A stretch of 64,000 nt of DNA from Micromonospora trifolii (GTDB lineage Bacteria > Actinomycetota > Actinomycetes > Mycobacteriales > Micromonosporaceae), in contig NZ_JAKKFD010000029.1 of the NCBI RefSeq assembly GCF_022229005.1, positions 1-64,000 on the forward strand, given 5' to 3'. Below are positions 23,222 to 31,407 of the stretch, piece by piece. The stretch's first letter is position 1, and every line of letters starts with the position of its first letter. The notes below the pieces were generated by a model. That model saw nothing but the letters and a program-made list of their open reading frames with translations. It made no database searches and was not told the DNA's origin. Made by a program: the position numbers and the translations under genes.

Positions 23222-25687
23222 GTGTCCGACTTTTCATCTCCGAACACCAGTGCGAGAGTGCAGGGCGTGACCTCCGACGACTTCAGCTCCGCGCGCCACA
23301 CGCCGCGCCGCGACCTGGAGTCGTCGTCCGCGGCCACCGTATCCGCTGGTCCCGGCCCCGGGCCAGCGCCGGCCGACCTGCTGCGCCGACTACGCGCCCG
23401 GGGCGCCGCCGATCCGGTCACCCACGTCGAGCGGGTGCCGGCCCGCGCCGGGGTGCCCGCGCCGTGGCCGTCGTGGGCGTCGGCGGAGTTGCGCGCGGCG
23501 TTCAGCCGGCGTGGCGTGGTCGCGCCCTGGCAGCACCAGGCCGAGGCGGCCAACCTGGCGTACGAGGGCCAGCACGTGATCGTCGCCACCGGCACCGCGT
23601 CCGGCAAGTCACTGGCGTACCAGCTGCCCGCCCTGGCCACACTGCTCGCCGACCCCCGGGCCACAGTGCTCTACCTGGCGCCGACCAAGGCGCTCGCCGC
23701 GGACCAGTTGCGCGCCGTCGCCGCGCTGGAGCTGGAGGGGGTACGCCCCGCCTGCTACGACGGGGACACTCCGCGCACCGAGCGGGAGTGGATCCGCCGG
23801 CACTCCCGGTTCGTGCTGACCAACCCGGACATGCTGCACCACGGCATCCTGCCCGGCCACGCCCAGTGGTCCGGCTTCCTGCGCCGACTCGCGTACGTGG
23901 TGATCGACGAGTGCCACACCTACCGAGGCGTGTTCGGCTCGCACGTCGCGCACGTGCTGCGTCGGCTGCGTCGGCAGTGCGCCCGGTTCGGGGCCACCCC
24001 GGTGTTCGTGCTCGCCTCGGCCACCTCCGGCGACCCGGCCACCGCGGCCGGACGGCTGACCGGCCTGCCGGTGACAGCTGTCACCGAGGACGCCTCCCCC
24101 CGGGGCGGAGTGACCTTCGCGCTCTGGGAACCGCCGCTGCTGCCACCCGACTCCTCGGCCTCCTCCCCGGTGCCGCCGCAGGCGACCGGCGACCACGACG
24201 AACTTCACCAGGTTCGCCGGTCGGCGCTGCGCGAGACCGCGGACCTGCTCGCCGACACTGTCGCCGAGGGAGTACGCACCCTCGCGTTCGTCCGCTCCCG
24301 TAAGGGCGCCGAGGTGGTCGCTGCCAACGCGCGTCGAGCGCTCGACGACGCCGTTCCGGGGCTCGGCGACCGGGTGGCCGCCTACCGGGGCGGCTACCTG
24401 CGGGAGGAGCGGCGCGAGCTGGAACGGGCCCTGCTGCACGGTGACCTGCTCGGCCTGGCCTCCACCAACGCGCTGGAGCTGGGCGTGGACCTGGTCGGGC
24501 TCGACGCGGTGCTGATCTGCGGCTACCCGGGCACCCGGGCGTCGCTGTGGCAGCAGGCGGGCCGCGCCGGGCGTTCCGGGCAGGAAGCCCTCGCTGTGCT
24601 GGTGGCCCGGGACGACCCCCTGGACACCTACCTCGTGCACCACCCGGAGGCGATCTTCGGCGCGCCGGTGGAGGCGACTGTCCTCGACCCGGCCAACCCG
24701 TACGTGCTGGCACCGCAGCTCGCCTGCGCCGCTGTGGAGGCGCCGCTCACCCCGGCTGACCTGGCACTCTTCGGCGAGGGAGCGAAGGAGGCGGTCGACG
24801 AGCTGGTCGCGGCGGGGGCGCTGCGGCAGCGGCCCACCGGTTGGTACTGGCGGCACCGGGAGCGGCCCGAGGTGGACCTGCGCGGCGAGGGCGGCGCCCC
24901 GGTCGCAGTGGTGGAGTCCTCGACCGGCCGGCTGCTCGGCACCGTCGACGGCGGTTCCTCGCACTTCCTTCTGCACTCAGGTGCGGTCTATCTGCACCAG
25001 GGCGTCTCGTACGTGGTCGACCAGCTGGACCTGGCCGACGGTTGCGCGCTGGTACGCGCCGAGGAGCCGGACTGGTCCACCAACGCCCGTGACGTCACCG
25101 ACCTGTCCGTGGTGTCGGTGCGCTCCTACGTGGACGCCGGGCCGGTCGGCATGTTCCTCGGCGAGGTGGACGTGACCAGCCAGGTGGTGTCGTACCAACG
25201 GCGGCGGATCGCCACCGGCGAGGTGATCGACACCCGGCCGCTCGACCTGCCCAGCCGGGAGCTGCGCACGGTGGCGGTCTGGTTCACCCTGTCACCGCAG
25301 TCGTTGGCCCTCGCCGGGGTCCAGCCGGCCGATGTGCCGGGTGCGCTGCACGCCGCCGAACACGCCGCGATCGGCCTGCTGCCGCTGATGGCCACCTGCG
25401 ACAGGTGGGACATCGGCGGGCTCTCCACGGCGATGCACCCAGACACCGAGGCGCCGACCGTCTTCGTCTACGACGGGCATCCGGGTGGCGCCGGGTTCGC
25501 CGAGCGGGCGTACGGGACGGCCGCGGCGTGGCTGCGGGCCACCCGGGACGCGATCGCGGAGTGCGGTTGCGAGGCCGGCTGCCCGTCCTGCGTGCAGTCA
25601 CCGAAATGCGGCAACGGCAACAACCCCCTCTCCAAGCCGGACGCGATCCGGGTGCTCGACGTGGTGCTGACGAACCTGCCGCACTGA
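23222..25687 (+). CDS. DEAD/DEAH helicase with DUF1998 domain (MrfA/YprA-like)
   Basis: About 821 residues from GTG 23222; GTG 23267 is also possible. The superfamily 2 core has WQHQAEAANLAYEG (Q-motif side), ATGTASGKS (motif I), APTKALAADQLRA (Ia), VVIDECHTYRG (motif II, DECH), LASATSG (III), TNALELGVDLVGLDAV and QQAGRAGRSGQ (V-VI). The C-terminal DUF1998 part ends with four cysteines, CGCEAGCPSC and PKCGNGNN. Bacillus MrfA of this family unwinds DNA in repair of mitomycin-type damage and binds zinc through those cysteines. Repair is thus likely here. It is divergent from bldG. Confidence 0.9.
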   Translation: MSDFSSPNTSARVQGVTSDDFSSARHTPRRDLESSSAATVSAGPGPGPAPADLLRRLRARGAADPVTHVERVPARAGVPAPWPSWASAELRAAFSRRGVVAPWQHQAEAANLAYEGQHVIVATGTASGKSLAYQLPALATLLADPRATVLYLAPTKALAADQLRAVAALELEGVRPACYDGDTPRTEREWIRRHSRFVLTNPDMLHHGILPGHAQWSGFLRRLAYVVIDECHTYRGVFGSHVAHVLRRLRRQCARFGATPVFVLASATSGDPATAAGRLTGLPVTAVTEDASPRGGVTFALWEPPLLPPDSSASSPVPPQATGDHDELHQVRRSALRETADLLADTVAEGVRTLAFVRSRKGAEVVAANARRALDDAVPGLGDRVAAYRGGYLREERRELERALLHGDLLGLASTNALELGVDLVGLDAVLICGYPGTRASLWQQAGRAGRSGQEALAVLVARDDPLDTYLVHHPEAIFGAPVEATVLDPANPYVLAPQLACAAVEAPLTPADLALFGEGAKEAVDELVAAGALRQRPTGWYWRHRERPEVDLRGEGGAPVAVVESSTGRLLGTVDGGSSHFLLHSGAVYLHQGVSYVVDQLDLADGCALVRAEEPDWSTNARDVTDLSVVSVRSYVDAGPVGMFLGEVDVTSQVVSYQRRRIATGEVIDTRPLDLPSRELRTVAVWFTLSPQSLALAGVQPADVPGALHAAEHAAIGLLPLMATCDRWDIGGLSTAMHPDTEAPTVFVYDGHPGGAGFAERAYGTAAAWLRATRDAIAECGCEAGCPSCVQSPKCGNGNNPLSKPDAIRVLDVVLTNLPH

Positions 25688-25727
25688 GCGGCTTGCATGA
25701 ATCGGCATGCCACGGGGCACAATGGTG

Positions 25728-25741
25728 TGGGAGCGCTTCCA
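25728..25741. promoter_or_regulatory. LacI/CebR-type operator
   Basis: TGGGAGCGCTTCCA differs at one base from the palindrome TGGGAGCGCTCCCA used by actinomycete CebR-like regulators. It lies 8 bases upstream of the probable -10 TATATT (25750-25755) of the small gene at 25787. Confidence 0.5.
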
Positions 25742-25749
25742 TCGATGTC

Positions 25750-25755
25750 TATATT
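25750..25755 (+). promoter_or_regulatory. Probable -10 of the small gene at 25787
   Basis: TATATT is a strong A/T hexamer in G/C-rich surroundings, placed so that transcription would start about 25 bases before GTG 25787. It rules out the upstream in-frame ATG 25745 as the start. Confidence 0.45.
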
Positions 25756-25786
25756 GCCGATCGACACCCGTGCCCGAGGAGAAGCT

Positions 25787-25996
25787 GTGGCCGACACCAT
25801 CGCCGAGACCGTCGACCTGCTCTACACCATCGACCAGGACAATCTCACCCTCGACCAGCAGATCGCGCTGGGGTCGGCACTGGCCGCCCTGGCCCAGGCG
25901 GAACGGCTGGAACAGATCAACGAACGGCTCCGTGGCATCCACCAGGTTTTGAACACCTGGGCGCTGCGGGCCGCGACCTCCGTCGACAGTCACTGA
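25787..25996 (+). CDS. Small helical protein of unknown function
   Basis: 69 residues from GTG 25787, chosen for the ribosome site GAGGAGA 5 bases upstream. The sequence is acidic at the start (TIAETVDLLYTIDQDNLTL) and then a long Ala/Leu/Gln/Glu-rich helix (QIALGSALAALAQAERLEQINERLRGIHQVL), able to form a coiled coil. There is no signal, Cys or membrane segment. A promoter, a LacI-type operator and a hairpin terminator frame it, which argues for a real, separately regulated gene. I do not recognise the family. Confidence 0.7.
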   Translation: MADTIAETVDLLYTIDQDNLTLDQQIALGSALAALAQAERLEQINERLRGIHQVLNTWALRAATSVDSH

Positions 25997-26039
25997 GGTC
26001 TCCCGGAGTGATCCTGCAAGGGCACCAGTGGTCACTCCG

Positions 26040-26079
26040 TGCTGGGTAGTCGTCCGGCGGCCTCGACGACTACCCAGCA
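26040..26079 (+). terminator. Terminator after the small gene
   Basis: Perfect arms TGCTGGGTAGTCGT and ACGACTACCCAGCA (14 bases) with a 12-base loop. Confidence 0.75.
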
Positions 26080-26161
26080 GCAACTGATCATGGACAGCGG
26101 GGGGCGCGACGGTTGTCGGGCTGTGCGAGACTCCGGCGCACCAATCCCCGGAGGAGTTCAC

Positions 26162-26740
26162 ATGCAGCCCGACAACTTGCAGGGTCAGCACCAGTTCCAC
26201 ATCCGCCAGCGTTTGCGCATGATGGTCAACCAGTACGAGGTCCGGGCGGTCTCCCCGGACGGCACCGAGGGTGAGCTGCTGGCGTTCGCGCAGCAGAAGC
26301 GGCTCGCCTTCAAGGAGCAGGTGACCATCTACACGGATGACTCCAAGCAGCAACCTCTGCTCGGCTTCAAGGCCCGCCAGCGCATCGACCTCGGCGCCAC
26401 GTACGACGTCACCGACGCGGCCGGCAACCCGATCGGCCTGTTCCGCAAGGACTTCGCCCAGTCGCTGCTGCGGTCCACCTGGCACGTCGAGCAGGGCGGC
26501 CTGCCGCAGGTGACGGGCCAGGAGCGGAGCATGCCGGTGGCACTGCTGCGTCGATTCGTCGACTCGCTGTCCTGGCTGCCGTACCACTTCGACTTCACCG
26601 CGGGCGGCCAGCCGGTCTTCACCGTGGTCAAGAAGTGGGGCCTGCGCGACAAGTACGTAGTCGAGGTGCAGAACCCCCAGATCGACCGCCGCCTCGTCAT
26701 CGCGATGGCCGTCGCCCTCGACGCGCTCCAGGCCCGCTGA
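26162..26740 (+). CDS. LURP-one-related (scramblase-like) protein
   Basis: A protein of 192 residues from ATG 26162, preceded by GGAGGAG. The pattern YEVRAVSPDGTEGELLAFAQQKRLAFKEQVTIYTDD, LGFKARQRIDLGATYDVTDAAGNPIGLFRKDFAQSLLRSTWHVE and a C-terminal VVKKWGLRDKYVVEV...DRRLVIAMAVALDAL fits the LURP-one/tubby-C/phospholipid scramblase-like beta-barrel with one central helix. Bacterial members have no proven role; a lipid-associated function is possible. It stands alone and is transcribed toward the Tad operon. Confidence 0.75.
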   Translation: MQPDNLQGQHQFHIRQRLRMMVNQYEVRAVSPDGTEGELLAFAQQKRLAFKEQVTIYTDDSKQQPLLGFKARQRIDLGATYDVTDAAGNPIGLFRKDFAQSLLRSTWHVEQGGLPQVTGQERSMPVALLRRFVDSLSWLPYHFDFTAGGQPVFTVVKKWGLRDKYVVEVQNPQIDRRLVIAMAVALDALQAR

Positions 26741-26844
26741 CACACCCGGCCCGGACCAGGGCTGCGCGGCGACCCTCGGCGGTCGCCGTCGCGCCACCCA
26801 ATCCTCGGCTGCCGGCCGGGACCTGGATCTCGACCAGTCCCGGC

Positions 26845-26967
26845 CGGCAGGCCGCAGGCGCCCCGACTTCCGGACGGCAGGCCGTCGGACCGCACGTTCG
26901 GGCGGCAGGCCGCCGGCCCTGTTTTCGAGCGGCAGGCCGTTGGACCGTCTGTGGGGGCGGCAGGCCG
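26845..26967. repeat. Five CGGCAGGCCG repeats, 27-30 base period
   Basis: Copies start at 26845, 26875, 26903, 26930 and 26958. Each is itself a small inverted repeat (CGGC/GCCG). Sequences between copies are only loosely alike (often GGACCG). Confidence 0.8.
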
Positions 26968-27002
26968 CTGGTGAGTCGGCCCCCAGACGGCGTCCGCTCC
27001 CC

Positions 27003-27062
27003 CTGTGGAGCTGATGTCGTAGACGCATCACGCTCGATGTCATAAACGATTCAGCTCCACAG
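27003..27062. terminator. Hairpin between LURP-one and Tad genes
   Basis: CTGTGGAGCTGA (27003-27014) pairs with 27051-27062. Inside lie two related direct words, GATGTCGTAGACG and GATGTCATAAACG. Its position between convergent genes suggests a shared terminator. Confidence 0.6.
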
Positions 27063-27093
27063 CGCCCACCAATCCCACGAGGGCCTGGCTCGT

Positions 27094-27513
27094 TCAGCCA
27101 CGCACCGGGCCGGCACGGGCGCTCGCCGCGGCCACCCGGCTCAGGCCGGGTAGTGGTGTGAACGCCACCTCGACCGTCACCAGCAGGTCCAGCCCGTCGA
27201 GGTGACAACCGACCAGCCGGCCATCGTTGCGACCGACGAGGTCCGCGGCGGACGCGCAGGCCACCACGTCGCCGTCGAGTGCCCGGGTTGCCCCGGCGAG
27301 CGCGCCGAGGTCTGCTGCTACCGCCGCCCGTTGGCTCGCCATCCAGGCGGCGACGATGGCGGCGCCGAACGTTCCGAACACCACGAAGACGAGCCCCATC
27401 GCCAGCAGCAGGACTGTCGCTCCACCTCGCTCCGGGCCCGGCTGACCGTCACACGACCCTCCAACAGCGGGTTCGCGACCGGAGCGGGGTGATGGATCTC
27501 CAGCTTGTCGCAC
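27094..27513 (-). CDS. TadE/G-like secreted pilus-associated protein (Rv3654c-like)
   Basis: A protein of 139 residues whose GTG overlaps the tadE stop (TAGTG), with GGGGAG upstream. After a short basic region the motif ERGGATVLLLAMGLVFVVFGTFGAAIVAAW starts a single hydrophobic helix, followed by ASQRAAVAADLGALAGA, which is the layout of Flp pilus assembly TadE/TadG-like proteins. Two Cys residues (VACASA, GCHLDG) may form a disulfide outside. It is the last gene of the Tad operon, probably a minor pilin. Confidence 0.8.
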   Translation of the reverse strand: MRQAGDPSPRSGREPAVGGSCDGQPGPERGGATVLLLAMGLVFVVFGTFGAAIVAAWMASQRAAVAADLGALAGATRALDGDVVACASAADLVGRNDGRLVGCHLDGLDLLVTVEVAFTPLPGLSRVAAASARAGPVRG

Positions 27514-27986
27514 TACCAACTCCCCTCGTGAGCGCCCGGCTCGACGGCGGCGACGGCGGTGGCGACCACTGTGATTCGCGGTAGCCGGCCGCCCAATGTC
27601 CGGACGGGTGCCCGTACCGTCGCCTGCACCCGGTCGCCGTCGACGGACACCGACACCTCTGCCCCCGGCGGCGCCGCGCGACCACCCTCCGCGCTGCCGT
27701 CGGCGCCCCGGGCGGCGGCGAGCGCCGCCTCCCGGGCCGCGTGCAGACAGGCCGCCTGTGCGCTGACGGCGTTGACAGCGGTCAGGCCGGCCAGCAGGAG
27801 CAGGAGCAGCGCCGGCAGGCCGGCCGCCAGTTCGGCGGTGAAGGACCCCCGGTCCCCGCCAACCGCCCGCGCGAGCCTGGCCCGGCCAACGGCCCGCGCG
27901 AGGACGCGAAGTCTCCGCCCGACGCGGGCCGCCGGCTCGGGAACGCTCGACCCTGAATCGCGGCCGACCTGCCGGCGCTCGATCAC
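27513..27986 (-). CDS. TadE-family minor pilin
   Basis: A protein of 157 residues with a long basic N-terminus and then DRGSFTAELAAGLPALLLLLLAGLTAVNAVSAQAACLHAAREAA. The G-S-F-T-A-E start of the hydrophobic helix, with Glu at +5, is typical of TadE-like pseudopilins. The C-terminal part is a small beta-rich domain (VSVSVDGDRVQATVRAPV). It overlaps the pilin gene by four bases (GTGA) and probably contributes to the pilus base or tip. Confidence 0.82.
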   Translation of the reverse strand: MIERRQVGRDSGSSVPEPAARVGRRLRVLARAVGRARLARAVGGDRGSFTAELAAGLPALLLLLLAGLTAVNAVSAQAACLHAAREAALAAARGADGSAEGGRAAPPGAEVSVSVDGDRVQATVRAPVRTLGGRLPRITVVATAVAAVEPGAHEGSW

Positions 27987-28150
27987 TTCAGTGCCCGGTC
28001 GATGACGGCGGTCAGCGCCGACTGGACGTTGCCGGAGGTCAGCACCTTCAGCAGGATGCCGGCGAAGGCGACCGCGGCGAGGGTGCCCACGGCGTACTCG
28101 GCCGTGTTCATTCCGGCATCGCCACGCAGGCGAGCGATGAGTTTGCGCAT
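27983..28150 (-). CDS. DUF4244 Flp-type pilin
   Basis: A peptide of 55 residues from ATG 28150. MRKLIARLRGDAG is a basic leader, and cleavage after Gly13 would leave MNTAEYAVGTLAAVAFAGILLK with Glu at +5, the hallmark of type IV/Flp pilins. A short tail follows. This is the likely major subunit of the pilus built by the upstream Tad genes. No prepilin peptidase gene lies in the window. Ribosome site GGGAAAC is weak. Confidence 0.85.
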   Translation of the reverse strand: MRKLIARLRGDAGMNTAEYAVGTLAAVAFAGILLKVLTSGNVQSALTAVIDRALK

Positions 28151-28172
28151 GACTGTTTCCCTTCTCGATGGG

Positions 28173-28904
28173 TCAGAGCACATCGCCGAGAACGGCGACG
28201 ATCACCGGCACGAGTCCGGCGAGAATGAACGCCGGCAGGAAGCAGAGCCCCAGCGGCAGGACGATGAGCACACCCGCCCGGCGGGCCGATGCCTCAGCAG
28301 CGGTGGCCCGGTCGGCGCGCAGGTCGTCGGCGAGCCGGGTCAGTGCGCCGGCCAGGGCGGCCCCACTGTTGGCCGAGCGCAACGCCGCCGCGGCCAGCCG
28401 CTCGGCGCCGGGCACTCCGTGTAACGCGGACCAGGCCTCCGCTGGGCCACCACCTAGCAGCAGCGTGCGGCCGACCCTGGCCAACCGGCCGGCGAGCGGC
28501 CCGTCCAGCGCCTCGGCGACGGCCAACACCGAACGATCCACCGGGGCGCCCGCGCGCATCGCAGCGGCCAGCAGGTCGGCGGCGAGCGGCAGGTCGGCGG
28601 CCTCCTGCTGCCGCCGCTTACGCACAGCGGGCGACTCGATCCGCCGCAGGAGGACATCGAGCAGGAACGCGGCCGGAAGAGCCCCGAGCAGCCCGAGCCA
28701 GCCCCCGACGACGATCGCCACGGCAAGCCCACCCAGAACCGCCGCGAGCCGGATCGCGTCGGGCCGCCGGCGCCTGGGTGAGCTGGGCCGGCCGGCTGAG
28801 CTGCGTTGGCCGGCTGGGCTGCGATGGCCGGCGGCGCTGGGCTGGCCGGCGGCGCTGGGCTGGCCGGCGGCGCTGGGCTGGCCGGCTGAGCCCCGGGCCG
28901 TCAT
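28173..28904 (-). CDS. TadC-like type II secretion F membrane protein
   Basis: A protein of 243 residues. The first 40 residues are an in-frame tandem repeat (SAAGQP units) and not conserved. Two helices near 50-85 and the T2SSF domain (QQEAADLPLAADLLAAAMRAGAPVDRSVLAVAEALDGPLAGRLARV...LAGALTRLADDLR) follow, ending with a membrane hairpin GVLIVLPLGLCFLPAFILAGLVPVIVAVLG. TadC with TadB forms the inner-membrane platform on which TadA acts. ATGA overlap with tadB shows coupling. Confidence 0.85.
   Translation of the reverse strand: MTARGSAGQPSAAGQPSAAGQPSAAGHRSPAGQRSSAGRPSSPRRRRPDAIRLAAVLGGLAVAIVVGGWLGLLGALPAAFLLDVLLRRIESPAVRKRRQQEAADLPLAADLLAAAMRAGAPVDRSVLAVAEALDGPLAGRLARVGRTLLLGGGPAEAWSALHGVPGAERLAAAALRSANSGAALAGALTRLADDLRADRATAAEASARRAGVLIVLPLGLCFLPAFILAGLVPVIVAVLGDVL
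28797..28895 (-). repeat. 18-base in-frame tandem repeat in tadC
   Basis: Units close to GCTGGGCTGGCCGGCGGC are repeated three times perfectly and more loosely further on. They encode the SAAGQP/SPAGQR run at the TadC N-terminus. Confidence 0.75.
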
Positions 28905-30199
28905 CCGGCCCGCCCCGGTGTCGCGCTCAGCCGTTCTGCCCAGAGGAGGCCGACGGTCTGAAGGGCGACCGCAGCGACAGCGCAGGCACCGCCGACAGTG
29001 CTGCGCAGGAGCACAGCCATGGGGTCGACGCCGATGCCGTACCCGAGCCCGATCCCGCCAATCGGCAGCGCCGCCAGGAGCCAGGCCGTGGCCCGGGCAC
29101 CGGCCGCCTGGGCCGCCGCTGCGGCCAGACCCCGGTCGGTCGCCCGAGCGTCCGCTTCGATCCGCTCCACGAGCTCCGCCAGCGGCGCGCCGGTCCGGTC
29201 GGCCAACCGCACGGCCGCCGAGGTCAGCTGGCGTAGGCGGTTCGCCCCGTCACTCTCGACGGCCGTGACGTCGAGCGCGTGCGGGACGGGCAGGCCAGCC
29301 CGCAGATCCGCCGCGAGGCCGCAGAGCTGGTCAAGCCCACGTCGTCGGTCCCGCTCGGCGCTCCGGTTCACTCGCCACCGCAGCGCGGCGCGCACGGCCA
29401 GCGTGCCGTAACCGGCCATCGCGACCGCGGCCACCGGACCGCCGAGCACGGCACCCACACCGCCACCGAGCAGACCGACCACTGGCAGCACGAGGGCCGG
29501 CGATCGCTTGGTGCGCACAGACGGAGGCCTACCCGGCGTTCTGCCGGTCGAGCCGACGCCCCCGTGGTAACGGCAATCGGCGATCGTGCACCCGTCGGCA
29601 GGCGCCAGGGCGGACGCGTCGCCCCGACAGCCAGCGTCCAGGTCGCCGTGCCCATCGGCGGTTGCCGGGCCGGAGACGTCGTTGCGACCGGCCGTGTCCA
29701 CGCTGCTGACACCGATCGTGATCGTGGCCGCCGATGTGCCCGGTCGTTGTTCGGCGTCGAGCAGGGTGGGGGCCACCTCCGGGCGGGCGGTGCCGGTCGG
29801 GCGTCGGGGATCCCGACGGGCCGGCGGGCGCGTCGGGCCCTCCGGACGCGTGAATCCACCCGCCACTCCCGGCCACCTCGGGCTACCTGTCACGTCCCGG
29901 TCGGGCCAACCGAGTGCCGTCCGCCTACCGCGGGGACCCGCTGTGGTCTCCGACTCGAATGCGATGCCGACCGGATGACCCGAGGTCGGGACAGCGCCGG
30001 TGCCGCCGACCGGCCCGTCCGGCGTGCGACCGAGTTCCCTGATCCACTGGACCAGGGCGTCATCCGGATCGGCACTGCCGCCCCTTCGTCCCGGAGCAAG
30101 CACGCGGCGTCGACGGGCCCGAATGCTCCGCACGGGCCACGCCACCAGGGCAGCGGCGACCAGGAGCAGCGCCGCCGCCACCATCGTCTCGGCGGTCAT
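28901..30199 (-). CDS. TadB-like type II secretion F membrane protein
   Basis: A protein of 432 residues. One N-terminal helix is followed by about 200 residues of Gly/Pro/Arg/Asp-rich, probably disordered sequence unusual for TadB. Two helices (ALVLPVVGLLGGGVGAVLGGPVAAVAMAGYGTLAV) and the T2SSF domain RRRGLDQLCGLAADLRAGLPVPHALDVTA...LAELVERIEADARATDRGLAAAAAQAAGARATAWLLAALPIGGIGLGYGIG follow, with a last helix. It builds the pilus platform with TadC. It overlaps both neighbours by ATGA. Confidence 0.85.
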   Translation of the reverse strand: MTAETMVAAALLLVAAALVAWPVRSIRARRRRVLAPGRRGGSADPDDALVQWIRELGRTPDGPVGGTGAVPTSGHPVGIAFESETTAGPRGRRTALGWPDRDVTGSPRWPGVAGGFTRPEGPTRPPARRDPRRPTGTARPEVAPTLLDAEQRPGTSAATITIGVSSVDTAGRNDVSGPATADGHGDLDAGCRGDASALAPADGCTIADCRYHGGVGSTGRTPGRPPSVRTKRSPALVLPVVGLLGGGVGAVLGGPVAAVAMAGYGTLAVRAALRWRVNRSAERDRRRGLDQLCGLAADLRAGLPVPHALDVTAVESDGANRLRQLTSAAVRLADRTGAPLAELVERIEADARATDRGLAAAAAQAAGARATAWLLAALPIGGIGLGYGIGVDPMAVLLRSTVGGACAVAAVALQTVGLLWAERLSATPGRAG

Positions 30200-31407
30200 G
30201 CCGGACCCGCCGATCCGGGCCAGGGCTCGCTGAGGATGGGCGGCACCGCCACCCCACGTTCCCGCAGCAGCGCCCCGAGGGCGCGCGCGGCGAGCCCGAG
30301 CCCACTGCCGCGCACCCAGGCGGGCACCACTGTCACCATCCGTTCGGGCCCCTCGGGCAGCAGCAGGCAGACCGACTCCAGGACGCGACCCCGGTCGCTC
30401 CGTCGCACCTGGAACAGCACCTGCAACGCGGCGGCCACCTGGGCGTGCAGCGCGGCGCGAGGCAGCCCACCCAACATGCCCAGGGCCTCCAACCGGGCCG
30501 GCACGTCCGACGGTGTGTTGGCGTGCAGCGTGCCGGCGCCCCCGTCATGGCCGGTGTTGAGCGCGGCCAGCAGGTCGACCACCTCACCGCCCCGGCACTC
30601 CCCGACCACCAGCCGGTCCGGGCGCATCCGCAACGCCTGTCGGACCAGGTCCGCCAGGCTGACCACGCCCGTTCCCTCCACATTGGCCGTACGCGCCTGG
30701 AGCCCCACCACGTGTGGATGCCCCGGGCGCAGCTCGGCGGCGTCCTCCACCAGCACGATCCGTTCGGTGGCCGGCACCATCCCCAGCAGGGTGTTGAGCA
30801 GTGTCGTCTTGCCCGACCCGGTGCCCCCGGTCACCAGGTACGCCAGCCGGGCCGCGACGACTGCGGCGAGCAGTGGTGCCAGCGGGCGCGGCACGGTGCC
30901 GTGGCGCACCAACTCGTCGAGGGTGAACGGCCGGTGTCGGAAGGTCCGCAGGGACAGGTAGGGACCGTCGGTCGCCACCGGCGGCAGCACGGCGTGCAGT
31001 CGGGTGCCGTCGGGAAGCCGCGCGTCCGCGTACGGGGAGCCGTCGTCGAGCCGCCGCCCCGCGCTGGCGATCAGGCGCTGCGCCAGCCGGCGGACGTCCT
31101 CCACCGAACCCAGCGGCACGGCGACCTGGTGCAGCCCCGATCCGCGGTCGACCCAGACCCGCGCGCCGTTGACGAGAACGTCGGTGACCTCCGGATCGGC
31201 GAGCAGCGGCGCCAGTGGCCCGGCGCCGACGAGGTCGTCGCGCACCCGGTCGGCGATCCGCAGCATGGCCGTGTCACCGAGCACCGCGGCGGTGGGCTCG
31301 GCCCGTACCGCGGAGACGATCGCCGCCGCGGTGACCGGGGTGGTGGCGGCGGCGATCCGCTGGCGTACCCGGGCGGCGAGCGTGCCGTCCTCCGGCCCGG
31401 CGGTCAT
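30196..31407 (-). CDS. tadA: TadA secretion ATPase
   Basis: A protein of 403 residues of the type II/IV secretion ATPase family that powers Flp pilus assembly. Visible parts: VTDVLVNGARVWVDRG (N-terminal domain), Walker A GGTGSGKT (194-201), Asp box VLVEDAAELRPGHPHVV, and RMRPDRLVVGECRGGEVVDLLAALNTGHDGGAGTLHANT with Walker B and His box. The membrane partners TadB and TadC follow with ATGA overlaps, and the Ssd/TadZ gene precedes it with the same overlap. Confidence 0.93.
   Translation of the reverse strand: MTAGPEDGTLAARVRQRIAAATTPVTAAAIVSAVRAEPTAAVLGDTAMLRIADRVRDDLVGAGPLAPLLADPEVTDVLVNGARVWVDRGSGLHQVAVPLGSVEDVRRLAQRLIASAGRRLDDGSPYADARLPDGTRLHAVLPPVATDGPYLSLRTFRHRPFTLDELVRHGTVPRPLAPLLAAVVAARLAYLVTGGTGSGKTTLLNTLLGMVPATERIVLVEDAAELRPGHPHVVGLQARTANVEGTGVVSLADLVRQALRMRPDRLVVGECRGGEVVDLLAALNTGHDGGAGTLHANTPSDVPARLEALGMLGGLPRAALHAQVAAALQVLFQVRRSDRGRVLESVCLLLPEGPERMVTVVPAWVRGSGLGLAARALGALLRERGVAVPPILSEPWPGSAGPA

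Larger units (their letters stand above)
26741..27093. other. Intergenic region with short tandem repeats and a hairpin
   Basis: 353 bases without a gene. It holds five copies of CGGCAGGCCG (26845-26967) and a hairpin (27003-27062) ahead of the convergent Tad operon end. Confidence 0.7.

Noticed and set aside
23609..24976. Long minus-strand frame within the helicase
   Set aside because: No recognisable domain; the helicase motifs on the plus strand account for the sequence.
26845..26967. CRISPR array
   Set aside because: The conserved part is 10 bases and the period about 28, too short for repeats and spacers, and no cas genes are present.
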